Part shown: positions 44,715 through 55,979 of the stretch, piece after piece
How the letters are laid out: every line of letters begins with the position of its first letter
Position numbering within the stretch: position 1 is the stretch's first letter
NCBI RefSeq assembly: GCF_018446385.1
Contig: NC_055987.1
Coordinates: forward strand, 32,995,202 to 33,059,201
DNA length: 64,000 nt
Origin: Zingiber officinale
Taxonomy: Eukaryota; Streptophyta; Magnoliopsida; Zingiberales; Zingiberaceae
Direction: 5' to 3'
Notes under the pieces: model-generated
Told to the model about the DNA's origin: nothing
The model's input: the letters and a program-made list of their open reading frames with translations, nothing else
Database searches by the model: none
Program-made: the position numbers and the translations under genes

Positions 44715-45925
44715 GCTCTATTTGAATATAATACCGCAGAAGAAGAAAAATGCGAAATGAGTGCTCTCTGAAAATTAGATGGTCTTTTAAAAATTTCATA
44801 ATGCGCCTTGATCAATTGCTGATATCTCTTCTATCTTTTGTTGCATTACCTCCCTAGCTACCACTTTATATGGAAATTGGATGACTGACGTGACTGTTTG
44901 CAAAGTTGTTATCATAGATATTGACCTGCAAGTTTGGTAGGTACAACAGCTACTAACTTAGCTGCAAAGTTTACGATTAACATTAAACGATGCTGTGTTT
45001 AATTTAACCAAATGATGCTGCTGATGGGAGGAAGACGACTCGTCTAATTCTGATGGCACCCCCTAAACCAGCTCCATAATTAGATTACATAAACTTCTTC
45101 CATCTTGTAGGTATTTGACAGTCGATTATAAATAAATTGATCTGTAATTTACCTCTTGAATTGTGAGAAATTGTTAACCATCTTTATGCTACAATAATTA
45201 GATTCTGTGATCTAATTATTGAGCTCACATGCTTTGCCCATGTGAAATGAGCCGCATAGATCGACTTGGCGATGCTCGAGAACTCGCTACCTTGTTCTTC
45301 CTCATTCTTTCATCACTATCTTATTGTTCCTTCCCTGTCCTTGTCTTTAAAGTCAATGGTATTCGATGCTTCGGAATATACATTTAATAAAAAATCACGA
45401 CACTAGAAGTCTCCATTGATAATGGCAGAATGCAACACGCAACCAGGAAACCTCCTCCACGACCTAAACATTCATCCTTCCAATTCGCACATTTTTTTTA
45501 TTGTTATTTTTGTTTGGTCTTAAGACAGCAGTGAAGAAGGTACATGTAGAAAGCCGAATGCACTTGTCTTCGCATAATTGCACCAGGTTGACTGGCAATA
45601 GCATTCTTCAGATACACATCAATCCCATCACTTGAATGCTGCTGTTTATGAAGTAGGAAACTGATGCAGACTCACCTTAACACAAAGATTCTCCTTGTTA
45701 AGTCATCGAAAAGAAAAGAAAAGAAAGGAAAAGCAACATCAATCTGCCAGAGCAGAAGGCTTTTATTTTCTGCCAAGTTCAAAGTTCACATAGCTAAGAA
45801 CTGTGATATGATGAGTAGTCCTTCTGTACATGAGGAGGATAAAAAATAAAAAATCTACGGCACGCAATTCACACACCTTACAAATTCAACACGTCTTTCA
45901 ATTATTCAATCACGGTGCCAAGAAT

Positions 45926-46935
45926 TCAAATGCTGCTATCTTTGTGCATCCCGTACATGCATCGAATGGTGCCATTGAGGTACTCTGACCACTTGAGGTC
46001 CTCTGGCTCATCTCCGATGTGGATTTCAGCACCTCCATCGGGCAGCAACTCTGACCATGGAAAGTAGCTCTGCAACTGCATTGCGCTGCTGCTATTCCCA
46101 CTGCTCCCACTGCTGCTACTCGGATTAACATCGATACCACCTTCCAAGTACTGGAAAGGCTGAAATGAAGCATCTTGAGGGAGATTCATAATTGAAGTGA
46201 GAGTGTTGTCGTTGTTGTAGCCAGTACTGAACTCAGGAATCACATTCAGAGCCATGTCGCTTTGCTCAAACCGGAGCGGCAGGCTCTGGCTCAAGGACTG
46301 GCTTTCGGACGTCCCGGAGTTGGACAAATCTGAATTCTCGATGATTGATGGAGCGACTGGCTCATCCTTGTGGGGGTTATCCTCTTTGGGTGGCTTGTGG
46401 GTGTCAGGGTCAATGCCATTCTGCTTCAGCTTCTTCTTGATGCAGGAGTTCCAGAAGTTCTTGATCTCGTTATCGGTTCTTCCAGGCAACCTTGAGGCAA
46501 TCTGCGACCATCTGAACACAGAGCGGAAAAAAGATGTCAAATGTCACAGAAATGGAAGAAATTTGATGCGTTAATCTGATGCACCTGTTGCCTAACGCTG
46601 CATGGAGTTCAATTATGAGCCCCTCCTCCTCCTCTGAGAACATGCCTCTTTTGAGATCAGGCCTCAGGTAGTTTATCCACCTCAACCTGCAGCTCTTCCC
46701 GCACCTCTGCAAACCTGAGATTTTCCATTGCTTCCCCTCGATGATTCTTTCTTTACAACGAAAAGGCCACGAATAAACAAACAGAATTGGGTGGAGATAT
46801 ACCTGCAAACTTTGGGACAGAACTCCAACATCCATGGCCATGCTTGGTTATGTGGTTGAAGAGCTTCTCGTCCTCATCGGGCGACCACAGGCCTTTCCTC
46901 AGCTTCTGCTTGTAGCAGCAAGAGTGCCTCCCCAT
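45926..46935 (-). CDS. R2R3-MYB transcription factor, MYB61/MYB86-like, 282 aa
   Basis: Nuclear DNA-binding regulator. Exons: 46935-46803 (133 nt), 46714-46585 (130 nt), 46511-45926 (586 nt). The 133/130 sizes are the classic R2R3-MYB pattern, and phases agree. The start is [19 protein letters not shown], conserved in this subgroup; an open frame extends upstream, but homology sets this ATG. R2 covers about residues 14-61 and R3 about 67-112, with the helix cores [16 protein letters not shown] and [15 protein letters not shown]. The C-terminal region is serine and asparagine rich and ends near the subgroup motif DLKWSEYLN. Relatives (AtMYB61, 50, 55, 86) act in secondary wall, xylem, stomatal and seed-coat programmes; which one this does is not shown by sequence. 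Confidence 0.93.
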
Positions 46936-47163
46936 GAAGTGCTCTCCAACGTGGGCAATGAGATTGATCGGACAGAATGAGGCCTGAGCTAAAAAGAGAG
47001 AAAGACAAGGGAAAGAAGCAGAGGAGATGGTGGCTGTTGGTGTCAAATAGGTCCAGCCAGGCCATCCATGGATTTTTAATGTCACTGGTCGCGCTCGACA
47101 TAGCCCGTAATGAACTCTATCATATTTGGCTTGGCACAAGAATGAAATGGGTTGATCTGACTT

Positions 47164-47804
47164 GGCAACGTCCAACGTGGGCAAATTGACGTGGTTAAAA
47201 TAAATTTTTTTAAATTTTTTTTATCTACATGTAACTCTCTTCTCTCTTCTACATATAAGATGATACTAATTTTTTTAAATCAGTATTAAGATGAAGCTGA
47301 TCTTTGAAGATCAACACATGGTGTTAGTCTTTAAAATCCAACACCAGTATATTGGTGCTGATTTACATAATATTGGTATTGATTTGTGCAAATTAGTATT
47401 AGTGTTGGTGTCAATCTTTTAAATACCAACATCAACAGATGACCAGCACCAATTGTTAGCGTTGGTCTTTAAAACCAGTACCAACATAAAATCATCACAA
47501 AGACCAATATCAATAGAAGATTAACATAACTATTGGAGTTGGTTTGCACCATATTAATATTGGTTTACATAATACAACACCAACACGATGGTGTTGATCT
47601 TTACAAATTAGAACATTGGAGCTAATCATTAAATACTAGTTCTATCTTGGTGTTAGTTTGTAAAAATTAATACCATCTTATATATAGGAGAGAGACTTAC
47701 ATGTAGTAGAGAGAAGAAAGTTGTATGTAGATAAACGAGGAATTAAAATAATTTGATTTTGATCGTGTCAAATCGTCCACGTGGAATGTCGCCCCACCGT
47801 TGCC
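47164..47804. mobile_element. Foldback / MULE-like element upstream of MYB
   Basis: About 640 bp with long imperfect inverted ends (roughly 100 bp). The left arm begins GGCAACGTCC and includes TTATCTACATGTAACTCTCT; the right arm is its inverse (AGAGAGAAGAAAGTTGTATG then GTAGATAAA). The centre consists of repeated, partly self-complementary (A)CCAACACCA / TTGGTGTTGG motifs. No coding region is visible. It starts 229 bp upstream of the MYB ATG. A CCACGTGG G-box-like motif (47,777-47,784) lies within its right arm. Confidence 0.65.
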
Positions 47805-49255
47805 CGAGTAAGAATGTACAAAATATCATTCTTGTATATACTAGTCCTCAAGATAGACGACTCTCTCCCTAATTCTCCTCTCATCAAGTAAATTTAGAAG
47901 TGCTCGTAATAATACGTGGGCAGCCGACTTTTATTAGCATGACTAGTAGTGGTCAAATGAGGCGGGCCTTTGATTTTGTTGGAGTTACCAGAAGTCTTTG
48001 GCAGACAGAAGAACTGGCTCGACGATTGTGAATGCATGAAACGAGGAGAATGCTTTGATTTGGCACTCAAAAACATTTTACCATGGTACGAGTGCCTTGT
48101 GTTTGCCTTTATCTGAAAGCTAATTCAATTGAGTACATCTTTTTGTTATAATCTCGATTGTCTGCGAGGACAAACTCTTATTAAATAGTTAGGAATCTTT
48201 CTATACTATTTCGTTCCCTCAACTCATTAAACTGCAATAGTCCGAGCCTTAATTAGTTATTCCACAGTATAGTTTAATTTATTCCATTTGTCGTCAATTA
48301 TTAATTTTGTTTCGGTGGCACGATACTGTTTCATGTGATCCCAATTATAAGCCGAAATAAAAATTGATAATCCTTCGAATCCAATCGGTCGATTCATTTG
48401 ATATGAAGTAATTTTCGTTAAATTCTTGCCCATTCAAGCAAGCTCAAAGAACTTACATATAGTGAGTTGACTTAATAGCTTTAACTTTACGTCGAATCCT
48501 TAAAGAACACATTCGCTTTCACCGCCCGGAACCTTTTTAAAGGACCATCTGCCCTAAAGTCCAAACATCAATATTATATATATGAAAATAAAGTAAGAGA
48601 ATAGTACTCGCAGCTGTTGCAAAGACTGGTCCAGTCCTTGAAACCAATACAAGATAAGATAATAAAGTGAGGAAATCAGTCTTTTAAAAATGCATCCACC
48701 GTAGTTCATCAGCTTCACGAGGACTTTGACTGTTATTCCATGCACGGGATGCGGACAATCAGGCATTGGAATGCCTGCTCTGTTTTTTATACTTCCTCTT
48801 CCTGTCGTCGCCTCCATGACTGCTAAAAAAATACGACCGTGCCAAGCCGCGCTTGTCCTCTTATGCTGTCCCTGGAAGGTCATAAAAAACAGAGCACACA
48901 GCCATCAATTATTGGGACGAAGCATGGACTAAATTGCAAAGGAAGTTTGACGGGGAACCGTAATTACTTGGCCACAGCTGGAAGATAGCGAGGCAGCATA
49001 TTGGCGATGCGAACGCGCCTCGTCCTTTCGATGCCTTCTTGTCCTCAGCGAAGATGAACCGGGTCCACGTTGCATGCTGCGAGACTGTATGCGCACTGAA
49101 AGGGAGGTGCCAAAGAAGGTTCCCGGAAAATGAGAATGAAACAGTCGACGCCAACTCATGTGTGGGGAGGCTTCTCCGGTTTGCTCCGTCTGCACCGAAG
49201 ACATTTTACGTCGTGGTCCGGAACTTAATGGGATTTGTACGTGAGTAGCTTAATT
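47805..49255. other. Intergenic, no gene recognised
   Basis: The interval may hold distal MYB promoter sequence. Short frames between 48,550 and 49,250 on both strands have no recognisable domain and overlap each other. I see no repeat structure shared with the rest of the window. Confidence 0.4.
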
Positions 49256-49922
49256 AAGATCAGCATGCATGTCGGACATGTGAATGAAAATGAAGAGAGG
49301 AATAGCAACGGTCTCACAAGTAATATAACGTATCATAAGAGCATATGTAATACTCGTTAATAGGGGTGTATAAACATCCATTGTGGACGGTATTATAATA
49401 CTTCCCATTTTGAATGGGTTCAAATAATTGAATGCGTTCAATTGTAATGTGGGGTGGGCCAGCCCTAACCAAGCATGTGTTTTCTTTTTTGAAAAATTAT
49501 TTATTAAAAAATTAAAATTTTAAAATTAATAATTGAATAAAACGATTAATTTTTTAATAGTTATTTTTAACTAACGATTAGTTTCAAATTCCATCTATAA
49601 ATATCCATCAATATATATACATAAAATTTTATTTAATATAATATAATTTTAAGATGATTAAGTGGATTGTGAGAACCATAAATAATGAGGGTTAATGTTA
49701 AAAGGAATGTGAGTGAAAAAAAGATGTTATAATGAGTATGTGACAGTGGACTCTATATTTTTTGATGAGGTAGTGAGTGTTATAACGATGATGCATTGTG
49801 GATGCTTTAAGTATTGATGTTATAAACATATAAATAAGAAGAAACTTTCTCTTATGAGTGAGTCGTAGAAGGTGAAAATTTAAGGTTCAAATTACACTGA
49901 ATTAAGTTGATTCGTATGTGAG
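49256..49922. repeat. Unclassified repeat X, copy 1, left segment
   Basis: Starts GATCAGCATG..., matching 59,172 (GATTAGCATG...), and runs to GTGAG at 49,918-49,922, the left duplication of the Tat-like element. X1 continues at 55,682 and 58,614. Shared blocks include AATGAAAATGAAGAGA near the start and GGTGAAAATTTAAGG near 49,876. It contains an extra insertion at 49,337-49,808. Confidence 0.6.
49337..49808. mobile_element. MITE-like insertion in repeat X1
   Basis: Roughly 470 bp with short inverted ends: AAGAGCAT...on the left and ...ATGCTTTAA on the right, plus CATCCATTGTGG / GCATTGTGGATGC near the ends. The other X copy lacks it: at about 59,530 it reads straight from GTATCA to AATATTAATG. 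Boundaries are approximate. Confidence 0.5.
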
Positions 49923-51070
49923 TGATTATGTCTGAAAGTCGATGAGATGAAAAGCTAGGGATGTGGCGCTCCCACTGACCGCCTGCAGACTTCGCTCCGC
50001 CTTGCAACACAGATGACGCCAGTGCCGAGTCAAGGAAGGGGCCCCCGGTGTTGGCCCTCCGACGCTCAAGTCAGTCATCGGGGATGAAGTAGAAGGCGAA
50101 GCAACAACAAGAATGAATAGTAGCACGACTAGTGTCTATTGCGTACCTCCGCCGATGCTTGGACCCCCCTTTTATATAGAGTTTTTTGTAGCGCGCGTGG
50201 ACGCTTCCCCAGGTGGGTGCGCGCCTCGAAGTTTTCCTTGAAAAGACTTATTAGTAAAATGTCTCTAATAAAATACCTTAACAGGCCGAGCATATCTCTG
50301 AAGTAACAGCGGAAGCTTCCGCCGTACAATCTTCTGGTTGACCATACCTAGTGTCAGTGGCATTAACTCCCAAAAGGATGTCGATGGATGACACAGGGGG
50401 TCTGCTGCTAGGCCGAGTGGAATAGCCGCTCGGCCGGAACTTCGCTATTCCTGTGTATCACCCGCTCGGCCGGGGATTTCGTTGCATGTGTCGCGTCCGC
50501 TCAGTCAGAACTCCCGTATGCTTGTGTTACGTTCGCTCGACCGAAGTTTCGCTCTGCCAATGTCGAGTCTTGTCGCCTAGCCGAGTGGCGTAGCTGCTCG
50601 GCTTGGCTTCTGTATATTGTCTCCTCTTCCGTTTGGTGTCCACTGCTCCATTGAGCGTCGGTCATTTGACACCTCCTCGTGTCAAAGGCGGGATCGGATC
50701 GAAAACTTCTCCCCCCGGTCAGGGCACCTGACATGATCGCCCAACCAACCGATGATATCTGATCGTTGACCTGATCGTCCGACTGGTCGTTGATATCTGA
50801 GCGTTGACCTGATTGCCCAACCGACCGATGATATCTGAGCATTGACTTGATCGCCCGACCGACCGATGATATCTGAGCGTTGAATATGATCGCCCAATCG
50901 ACCGATGATATATGAGCGTTGACCTGATCGCCCGACCGACCGATGATATATGAGCGTTAACCTGATCGCCCGACCGACCGATGATATCTGAGCATTGACC
51001 GTCTTGACTTTGACTTCCACCATGACAGTTATCCCCCGTAGGATGGGCCCCTCCTTATCACCCAATCACA
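49923..51070 (-). mobile_element. 3' LTR of Tat-like Ty3 element
   Basis: 1,148 bp. The minus-strand start TGTGATTGGGTG directly follows a polypurine tract (AAGGGGGAGACA, 51,071-51,082), so this is the downstream LTR of a minus-strand element. The duplication GTGAG is at 49,918-49,922 and 55,682-55,686. It contains a 38-bp tandem array (about 50,730-51,005) that explains most of its extra length over the partner LTR. Confidence 0.85.
50730..51005. repeat. 38-bp minisatellite in Tat-like LTR
   Basis: About seven copies of GATCGCCCGACCGACCGATG followed by ATATCTGAGCGTTGACCT. The partner LTR has about three (55,505-55,612). Copies share the core GACCGATGATAT. Confidence 0.85.
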
Positions 51071-51634
51071 TGTCTCCCCCTTAAGTCTAGTTGATGGAGG
51101 CTGCAAGTCTGACTGATTGGGCAAAATTATTTGTGAAGCTTTTCACTTGCTCGGTTTATAACGTTCCTTATCTTCTGATTGGCTCAACACAGTTCGTCGG
51201 CCAGCTATGGGATTGCTCTTCTGTAACCGAGCAAATGTTAACAACATTTACCACCGATCGACATGTTGGAGGCTGTCATTCGGCAGCATGTCCCCTTCTT
51301 TACGTCAATCAGCACAACGAACATTCATGCTTGGAAAAACCTTTTCTTGCGCTGCCTTGGGCGAGCGCAATCCGAGCTGGCGTCAGTCATATTTCTGGGA
51401 GACCATGCAAATCCCGACTCATGATGGCTGAGCACGACCCATGCCTCCTTAATTGCCTCTATTAAATGTCGGCCCGTGGCGAGGCGCTATGTGTCCTACC
51501 CGCTGTCGCCGCACTCTTGACATGACAAGCGGATATCCGCTGGTGATATGACGTTTGGCGCTTCGAATTCAACGGTCCAATTTCTGCCTGGGTTTCCATA
51601 ACCTAGATCAGACGGCTCTGGTCGACGGGCCCCG

Positions 51635-51641
51635 AGGCTTA
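51635..51641 (+). promoter_or_regulatory. Possible TATA box of the antisense gene
   Basis: GGCTTATAAGCCC near 51,635 is followed by a pyrimidine-rich leader and, about 210 bp later, the ATG at 51,853. Placement is plausible but unproven. Confidence 0.4.
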
Positions 51642-51852
51642 TAAGCCCGTGCACGTCACCTTCTCCTCCTTCGCATCCCCGTCCTTGAGCTCTTCGACAA
51701 TAACTGCTTGCGTTTCTCAGTGACTTCCTTCCTCCAACGACATTTTATCCTTGTTCCTCCACGATTTTTCTTCCTCCGTTGCTCTCTAGCGACCCCCAGT
51801 AAGCTTTTCTCCCTTCCAATCGCGTCTTTTCGCTCTCCTTTGTGTTTTTACG

Positions 51853-53548
51853 ATGGCAAGTTCCTCACAAACTCCCGCCGGGGTCCCTGGGCCTTGGTAT
51901 GCCTCCACAAAGTCTAGGTTTAACGCCGGTGATGCTGAGAGCCTGACAGCCGCCTTTGAGTTTCCTTCCGACTACAAAGTTGTTCTTCCTTATCCTTCTG
52001 ATCGGCCAAATTATCCGTCACCCGAGTATCTTTGTTTTTTTAGGGATCAGTTAACCACCAGTTTGCGGTTTCCCATTCATCCATTCTTTCCTGCCATTTG
52101 TAAATACTTTCGCATCTCCCTTTATCAATTAGTGTCGAACTCCTTTCGACTACTATGCGGGGTAGTGGTTCTGTTCCGCCTGCATGAGATTCCTCTCACT
52201 CCCCAGATTTTTTCATTACTTTTATTATCCCAAATTTTCCGAGCCGAGGACTTTTCTTTTCCAAGCCCGAGTGGGCTTAATTTTCTTTAACAAAATACGG
52301 ACCTCCAACAAACATTGGAGGGAATACTTTTTTGTACGCCTTCTCAAGCGGCCAGACTTCCAGACTAACTGGCAACTCGAAGTGGCGGGTCAGTCTCCCT
52401 TGAATTAATACAAGAGTCGATCGGACTACCTCAATGCAGCTTCAATGTTGGCCGGTGAAACTATGACATCCACAAGTTGCTGCTGGAGGGTGTCCTCTAC
52501 ATTTTCGGCATGAGTCCGATTTGCACCCGGCTTCCGTCCAGCCTAGGTATGCAACTTCTTCACTCATTCCTTTGATTCTAACTGTTTTTCTTTCCTTTTT
52601 GCAGCTGAAGCCATGCTACGTGTGTGTCTGGCCGGCAAGGCTAAGCTTGCGGATGTCGTGATCAATGCGGCTGCTGTGGAGGAGTTGGAGAGCCACGGTC
52701 TGCAGCCAGACGACTGTCAAGAAGATCCACAAGACGAGAGCGAAGCGGCGCCAGTCTTGGTGAGCGGAGGGGCAGCCAACCAGACGCCAAGCGGTGGAGC
52801 GGCTGGTGGATCACACCCTCCCTCCGAACGTCTTCCAATCATTCAGGTTGAGGGGGTCTCGAGCTCAGCCTCCTCAGGAGAGCCATTGATCAGGCGTAAG
52901 GGTGTCGGGTGGAGCCTTCATCACGCTCCGCTTCCTCGGTGGTGTGGACCGCCGAGCAGGATGAAACTTCGACCCCAACTCCAGTTCAAGAGACTGTTGC
53001 CCCCACGTCATCTGATCGGACACCATCGTTATCCGATCTGTCGCAGGGAACTCTTTGCGTGCCGCCAGTGGCCTTCATGCCACCGCCATCGAAGGTCGAA
53101 AAATCTGGCATCTGTTCGGCATCCTTGTCTCGGTCATCCGGCCGAGCGACCTCTGCCCAATCAACCCCGAGCGGCCAGCGCCATATAATGACAGTTCTTC
53201 ATCTGGCGACTGAGGAATGACTTGAGTCGGCTACCACTGAATCCCAAGCCCCTGAGCACCAAATAATTATCCAGGGGTCGCTCGTATAGATATGGGTTGA
53301 CGCTCGAGCTCGTGCAGCGATGATGCCTCCGAGGGCGCTTGCGGACAACCACAGTCAGATGTCCACTGAGGTAAGTGCTGTATTTTATTATATTTTCTCA
53401 ATTTATCCCCGGTCGACGCTTATACTTTCCTGATTATTCGTAGTATTGGGTGGAGAGTCTGACCATGTGCCAGAGGCTCGCCTTTTTGGAGGAGGAGGTC
53501 AAGAAATTGAAGGCGTCGAGCGACCAATCATCCACCTCTCAAGAGTAG
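51853..53548 (+). pseudogene. Antisense extra gene of Tat-like element (Transposase_28-like), intron-containing
   Basis: It lies on the strand opposite to gag of the same element. The ATG at 51,853 starts MASSSQTPAGVPGPW. Residues about 70-135 (LRFPIHPFFPAICKYFRISL, then CGVVVLFRLHEIPLTPQIF) resemble Pfam Transposase_28, 'putative gypsy type transposon'. A frameshift near 52,230 moves the rest of that domain (SNKHWREYFFVRLL) to another frame. Two candidate introns follow: 52,547-52,604 (GTATGC...TTTTTGCAG) and 53,371-53,443 (GTAAGT...TTCGTAG). The middle exon is acidic and low complexity. The last exon has a short heptad stretch (LAFLEEEVKKLKA) and stops at 53,546-53,548. Its molecular role is unknown. 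Related antisense genes are known in Tat-lineage elements such as Grande. Confidence 0.65.
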
Positions 53549-54661
53549 ACGAATGCTGAGGTAGCTAACGGTCCTTCAACCGATGAATGCTGCGCGACAT
53601 GTGTCCTGGCCTCCTGGTGTGGCTGCGCTCCCTCTGCTCTTGGCCCTTTGGGCGGTTGGTGGCTGCTCAACGGTTGTTGCTCGAGCGCCGGCGTGGGCTC
53701 GGCCGGTGTCTCCTTCTTCCTCGCTGCCTGGGCTTTTTCCACATTTATGTATTCATTGACCTTCTTGAGAAGGAAGTCGAAGTCCCTGGGTGGGCCGTGA
53801 CTTCCTGATGAGTGATCAGAAGAACTCTCCTTCAACCAGCCCTTGAGTGAAGGTGTTCATCATCGTCTATGATGAGACCGAGGGGATATCCATGGCTAAT
53901 TAATTGAAACGCTTGATGTACGCTTGGAGTGCTTCCTTGGACCCCTGCTTTAGGGTAAAGAGGTTGACGCTCATCTTCTGATAGCGTCGGCTGCTGGCAA
54001 AATGGTGCTGGAATGCAGCTCGGAAGTTCTTGAAGTTATGTATTGATCCGTCCGGTAGTCTTCAGAACCAGCGCTGCGCTGAGCCGAAGAGAGTAGTGAG
54101 AAAGACTCGGCACTTCACCCTATCTGTGTACTAGTGCAGCGTGACCGCATTATCAAACTTATCCAGATGATCATCTGGATTGGTCGTTCCGTTGTATTCC
54201 CTGATTGCTAGTGGGGTATAGTGCCTGGGTAGAGGGTCACACAAGATCTCCTGAGAGAACTGCAGATTGATCCGTTCGAGCAAAGCGTGGCTTCTTAGCG
54301 TCTTTCCTTTTCACGCATCCCGAGCAGGAGCGTCTTCTGAGGATGATCCTCATTCCTGGTTCGCCTGGGCTATTTCTGAGGGGGTTTGGAACAAGTCATG
54401 GTGAAAGGGGATGGGCGCGGGCGGCGCTTCCCCCTGCATGCCAATCGGCTCTCTGTTCTACTCCCATATGGAAACTTATTCTGGTCGATCTTCTAATCCC
54501 GCTCACCCTCCTACTGCCGACGTCACCGGCTGTTGCACTTGCCGATCGGCTGGTGCCTGTTGTTGCTACTGATCGAACATCTTCGCCGCTCGGGCTTGCA
54601 CAAGCATGTCGAGGTTCTCTTTAGTGAGCGTCACGGTGGTGAGTTGTCCAGTGTCCTCCAT
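53539..54661 (-). pseudogene. Gag of Tat-like Ty3 element, with stops
   Basis: ATG at 54,661 (MEDTGQLTTVTLTKENLDML), then a stop after FDQ. The core is readable in one main frame from about 54,300 to 53,850: SHALLERINLQFSQEIL, YNGTTNPDDHLDKFDNAV, KCRVFLTTLFGSAQRWF and FNQ-type SKEALQAYIKRFN. Stops fall where the family has Gln or Arg (HQYTDR, WFRRLP, RFNQLAM), each explained by one C to T change. A C-terminal frame (53,835-53,539) is charged and proline rich. No protease, RT or integrase follows; gag abuts the end of the antisense gene, so pol has been deleted. The element would depend on an autonomous partner. Confidence 0.75.
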
Positions 54662-54708
54662 CTTCTCAACTCGGATGTAGGTTAAGTTCCCACAGACGAC
54701 GCTAAATA

Positions 54709-55681
54709 TAATCCTGTCCGAAAGTCGATGAGATGGAAAGTTAGGGATGTGACGCTTCTGCTGACCACCTGTAGACTCTGCTCTGCCCTGCAACACAGAT
54801 GACGTCAGTGCCTAGCCAGGGAAGGGGTCCCCGGTGTTGGCCCTCCGACGCTTAAGTCAGTCATCGAGGATGAAGTAGAAGGCGGAGCAACAACAAGAAT
54901 GAATAGTAGCACGAGTAGTGTCTATTGTGTACCTCTGCCGATGCTTGGCCCCCCTTTATATAGAGTTCCTGTAGCACGCGTGCACACTTCCCCAGGCGGG
55001 CGTGCGCCTTGAAGTTTTTCCTGAAAAGACTTGTTAGTAAAGTGTCCTTGACACAATACCTTAATAGGCCGAGTATATCTCTGAAGTGATAGTGGAAGCT
55101 TCCGCTATACGATCTTCTGGTTGACCATGCCCGATGTCAATAACACTAACTCCTAAAAGGATGTCGATGGATGACATAGGGGGTCTACTACTAGGCCGAG
55201 CGGAATAGCTGCTCGACCGGGACTTCGCTATTCCTGTGTACCACTCACTCGGCCAGGGATTTCGTTGCATGTTTCACGTCCGCTCTGTCAGAACTCCTTT
55301 TTGCTTGTGTTACGTCCGCTCGACCAAAGTTTCGCTCTGCCAATGTTGAGTCCTGTCGCTTAGTCGAGCGGGGTAGCTGCTCGGCTTGGCTTCTGTATAT
55401 TGTCTCATCTTCCATCTGGCGTCCACTACTCCATTGAGCCTCGGTCATTTGACACCTCCCCGTGTCAAAGGCAGGATCAAACCGAAATCTTCTCCCCTAG
55501 TTGGGGCATGATCGTCCGATCGACTGATGATATCTGAGCATTGACCTGATCGCCGATGATATCTGAGCATTGACCTAATCGCTTAACCGACCAATGATAT
55601 CTGAGCATTGACCGCTTTGACTTTGACCCCCACCGTGGTAGTTATCCCCCGCAGGATGGGCCCCTCCTTATCACCACATCA
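54709..55681 (-). mobile_element. 5' LTR of Tat-like Ty3 element
   Basis: 973 bp, minus-strand start TGATGTGGTGATAAGG at 55,681, ending near GGACAGGATTA at 54,709 (terminal CA changed to TA). Leader sequence with GTCGTCTGTGGGAAC follows downstream, where a primer site is expected. The divergence from the 3' LTR (single-base changes and fewer minisatellite units) indicates an old insertion. GTGAG follows at 55,682-55,686. Confidence 0.8.
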
Positions 55682-55686
55682 GTGAG

Positions 55687-55979
55687 CATGATCGATGCAC
55701 ATCAAATGTTGGACGAAAATTTATCTAAGAGAATCAACTTATGTTTTGCTACATAAACCATTTTTTTACTGCTTAAGTGTGAGACAGATGTATTAATAGA
55801 TGATTAATGGAGAATCCATAACTGACCGAGTGAAATGTCGATGTTTTGAGTGGTCTAAGCTCCTATACAATGAGGTTGCGACTATGTATGCAAAGGACAC
55901 ACAATGAAAAGCAGATGCAAGTCTTCCACTTTTGCTCTCTCTCTTCCGTTTTCCTTTGCTGAGTATTTCACTCGACAAT
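55687..55979. repeat. Repeat X, copy 1, middle segment
   Basis: It matches 59,640-59,730 joined to 61,839-62,000 in X2 (shared ACTGCTTAAGTGTGA..., GAGTGAAATGTCGATGTTT, GTCTAAGCTCCTATACAATG, GATGCAAGTCTTCCA). It gives the empty-site form of the CACTA insertion. Confidence 0.7.

Larger units (their letters stand above)
43724..45925. other. Intergenic region: FEN1 promoter side and MYB 3' side
   Basis: The first 200 bp contain the likely FEN1 5' leader (pyrimidine-rich on the minus strand) and GC-rich promoter sequence. From 44,230 to 44,560 there is AT-rich sequence with repeated GCAC...GGTGC and a short GTCATC microsatellite near 44,390. A MITE follows at 44,568-44,714. The rest to 45,925 looks like the MYB 3' flank; no gene is seen. 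Confidence 0.5.

Noticed and set aside
46753..47184. Longer N-terminus for the MYB protein (start near 47,184)
   Set aside because: The frame is open upstream, but the family begins at MGRHSCC, and the extra sequence lacks similarity and overlaps the foldback element.
48554..49248. Overlapping frames of 63-109 residues on both strands
   Set aside because: No domain, no splice structure and strong mutual overlap. They look like chance frames in intergenic DNA.
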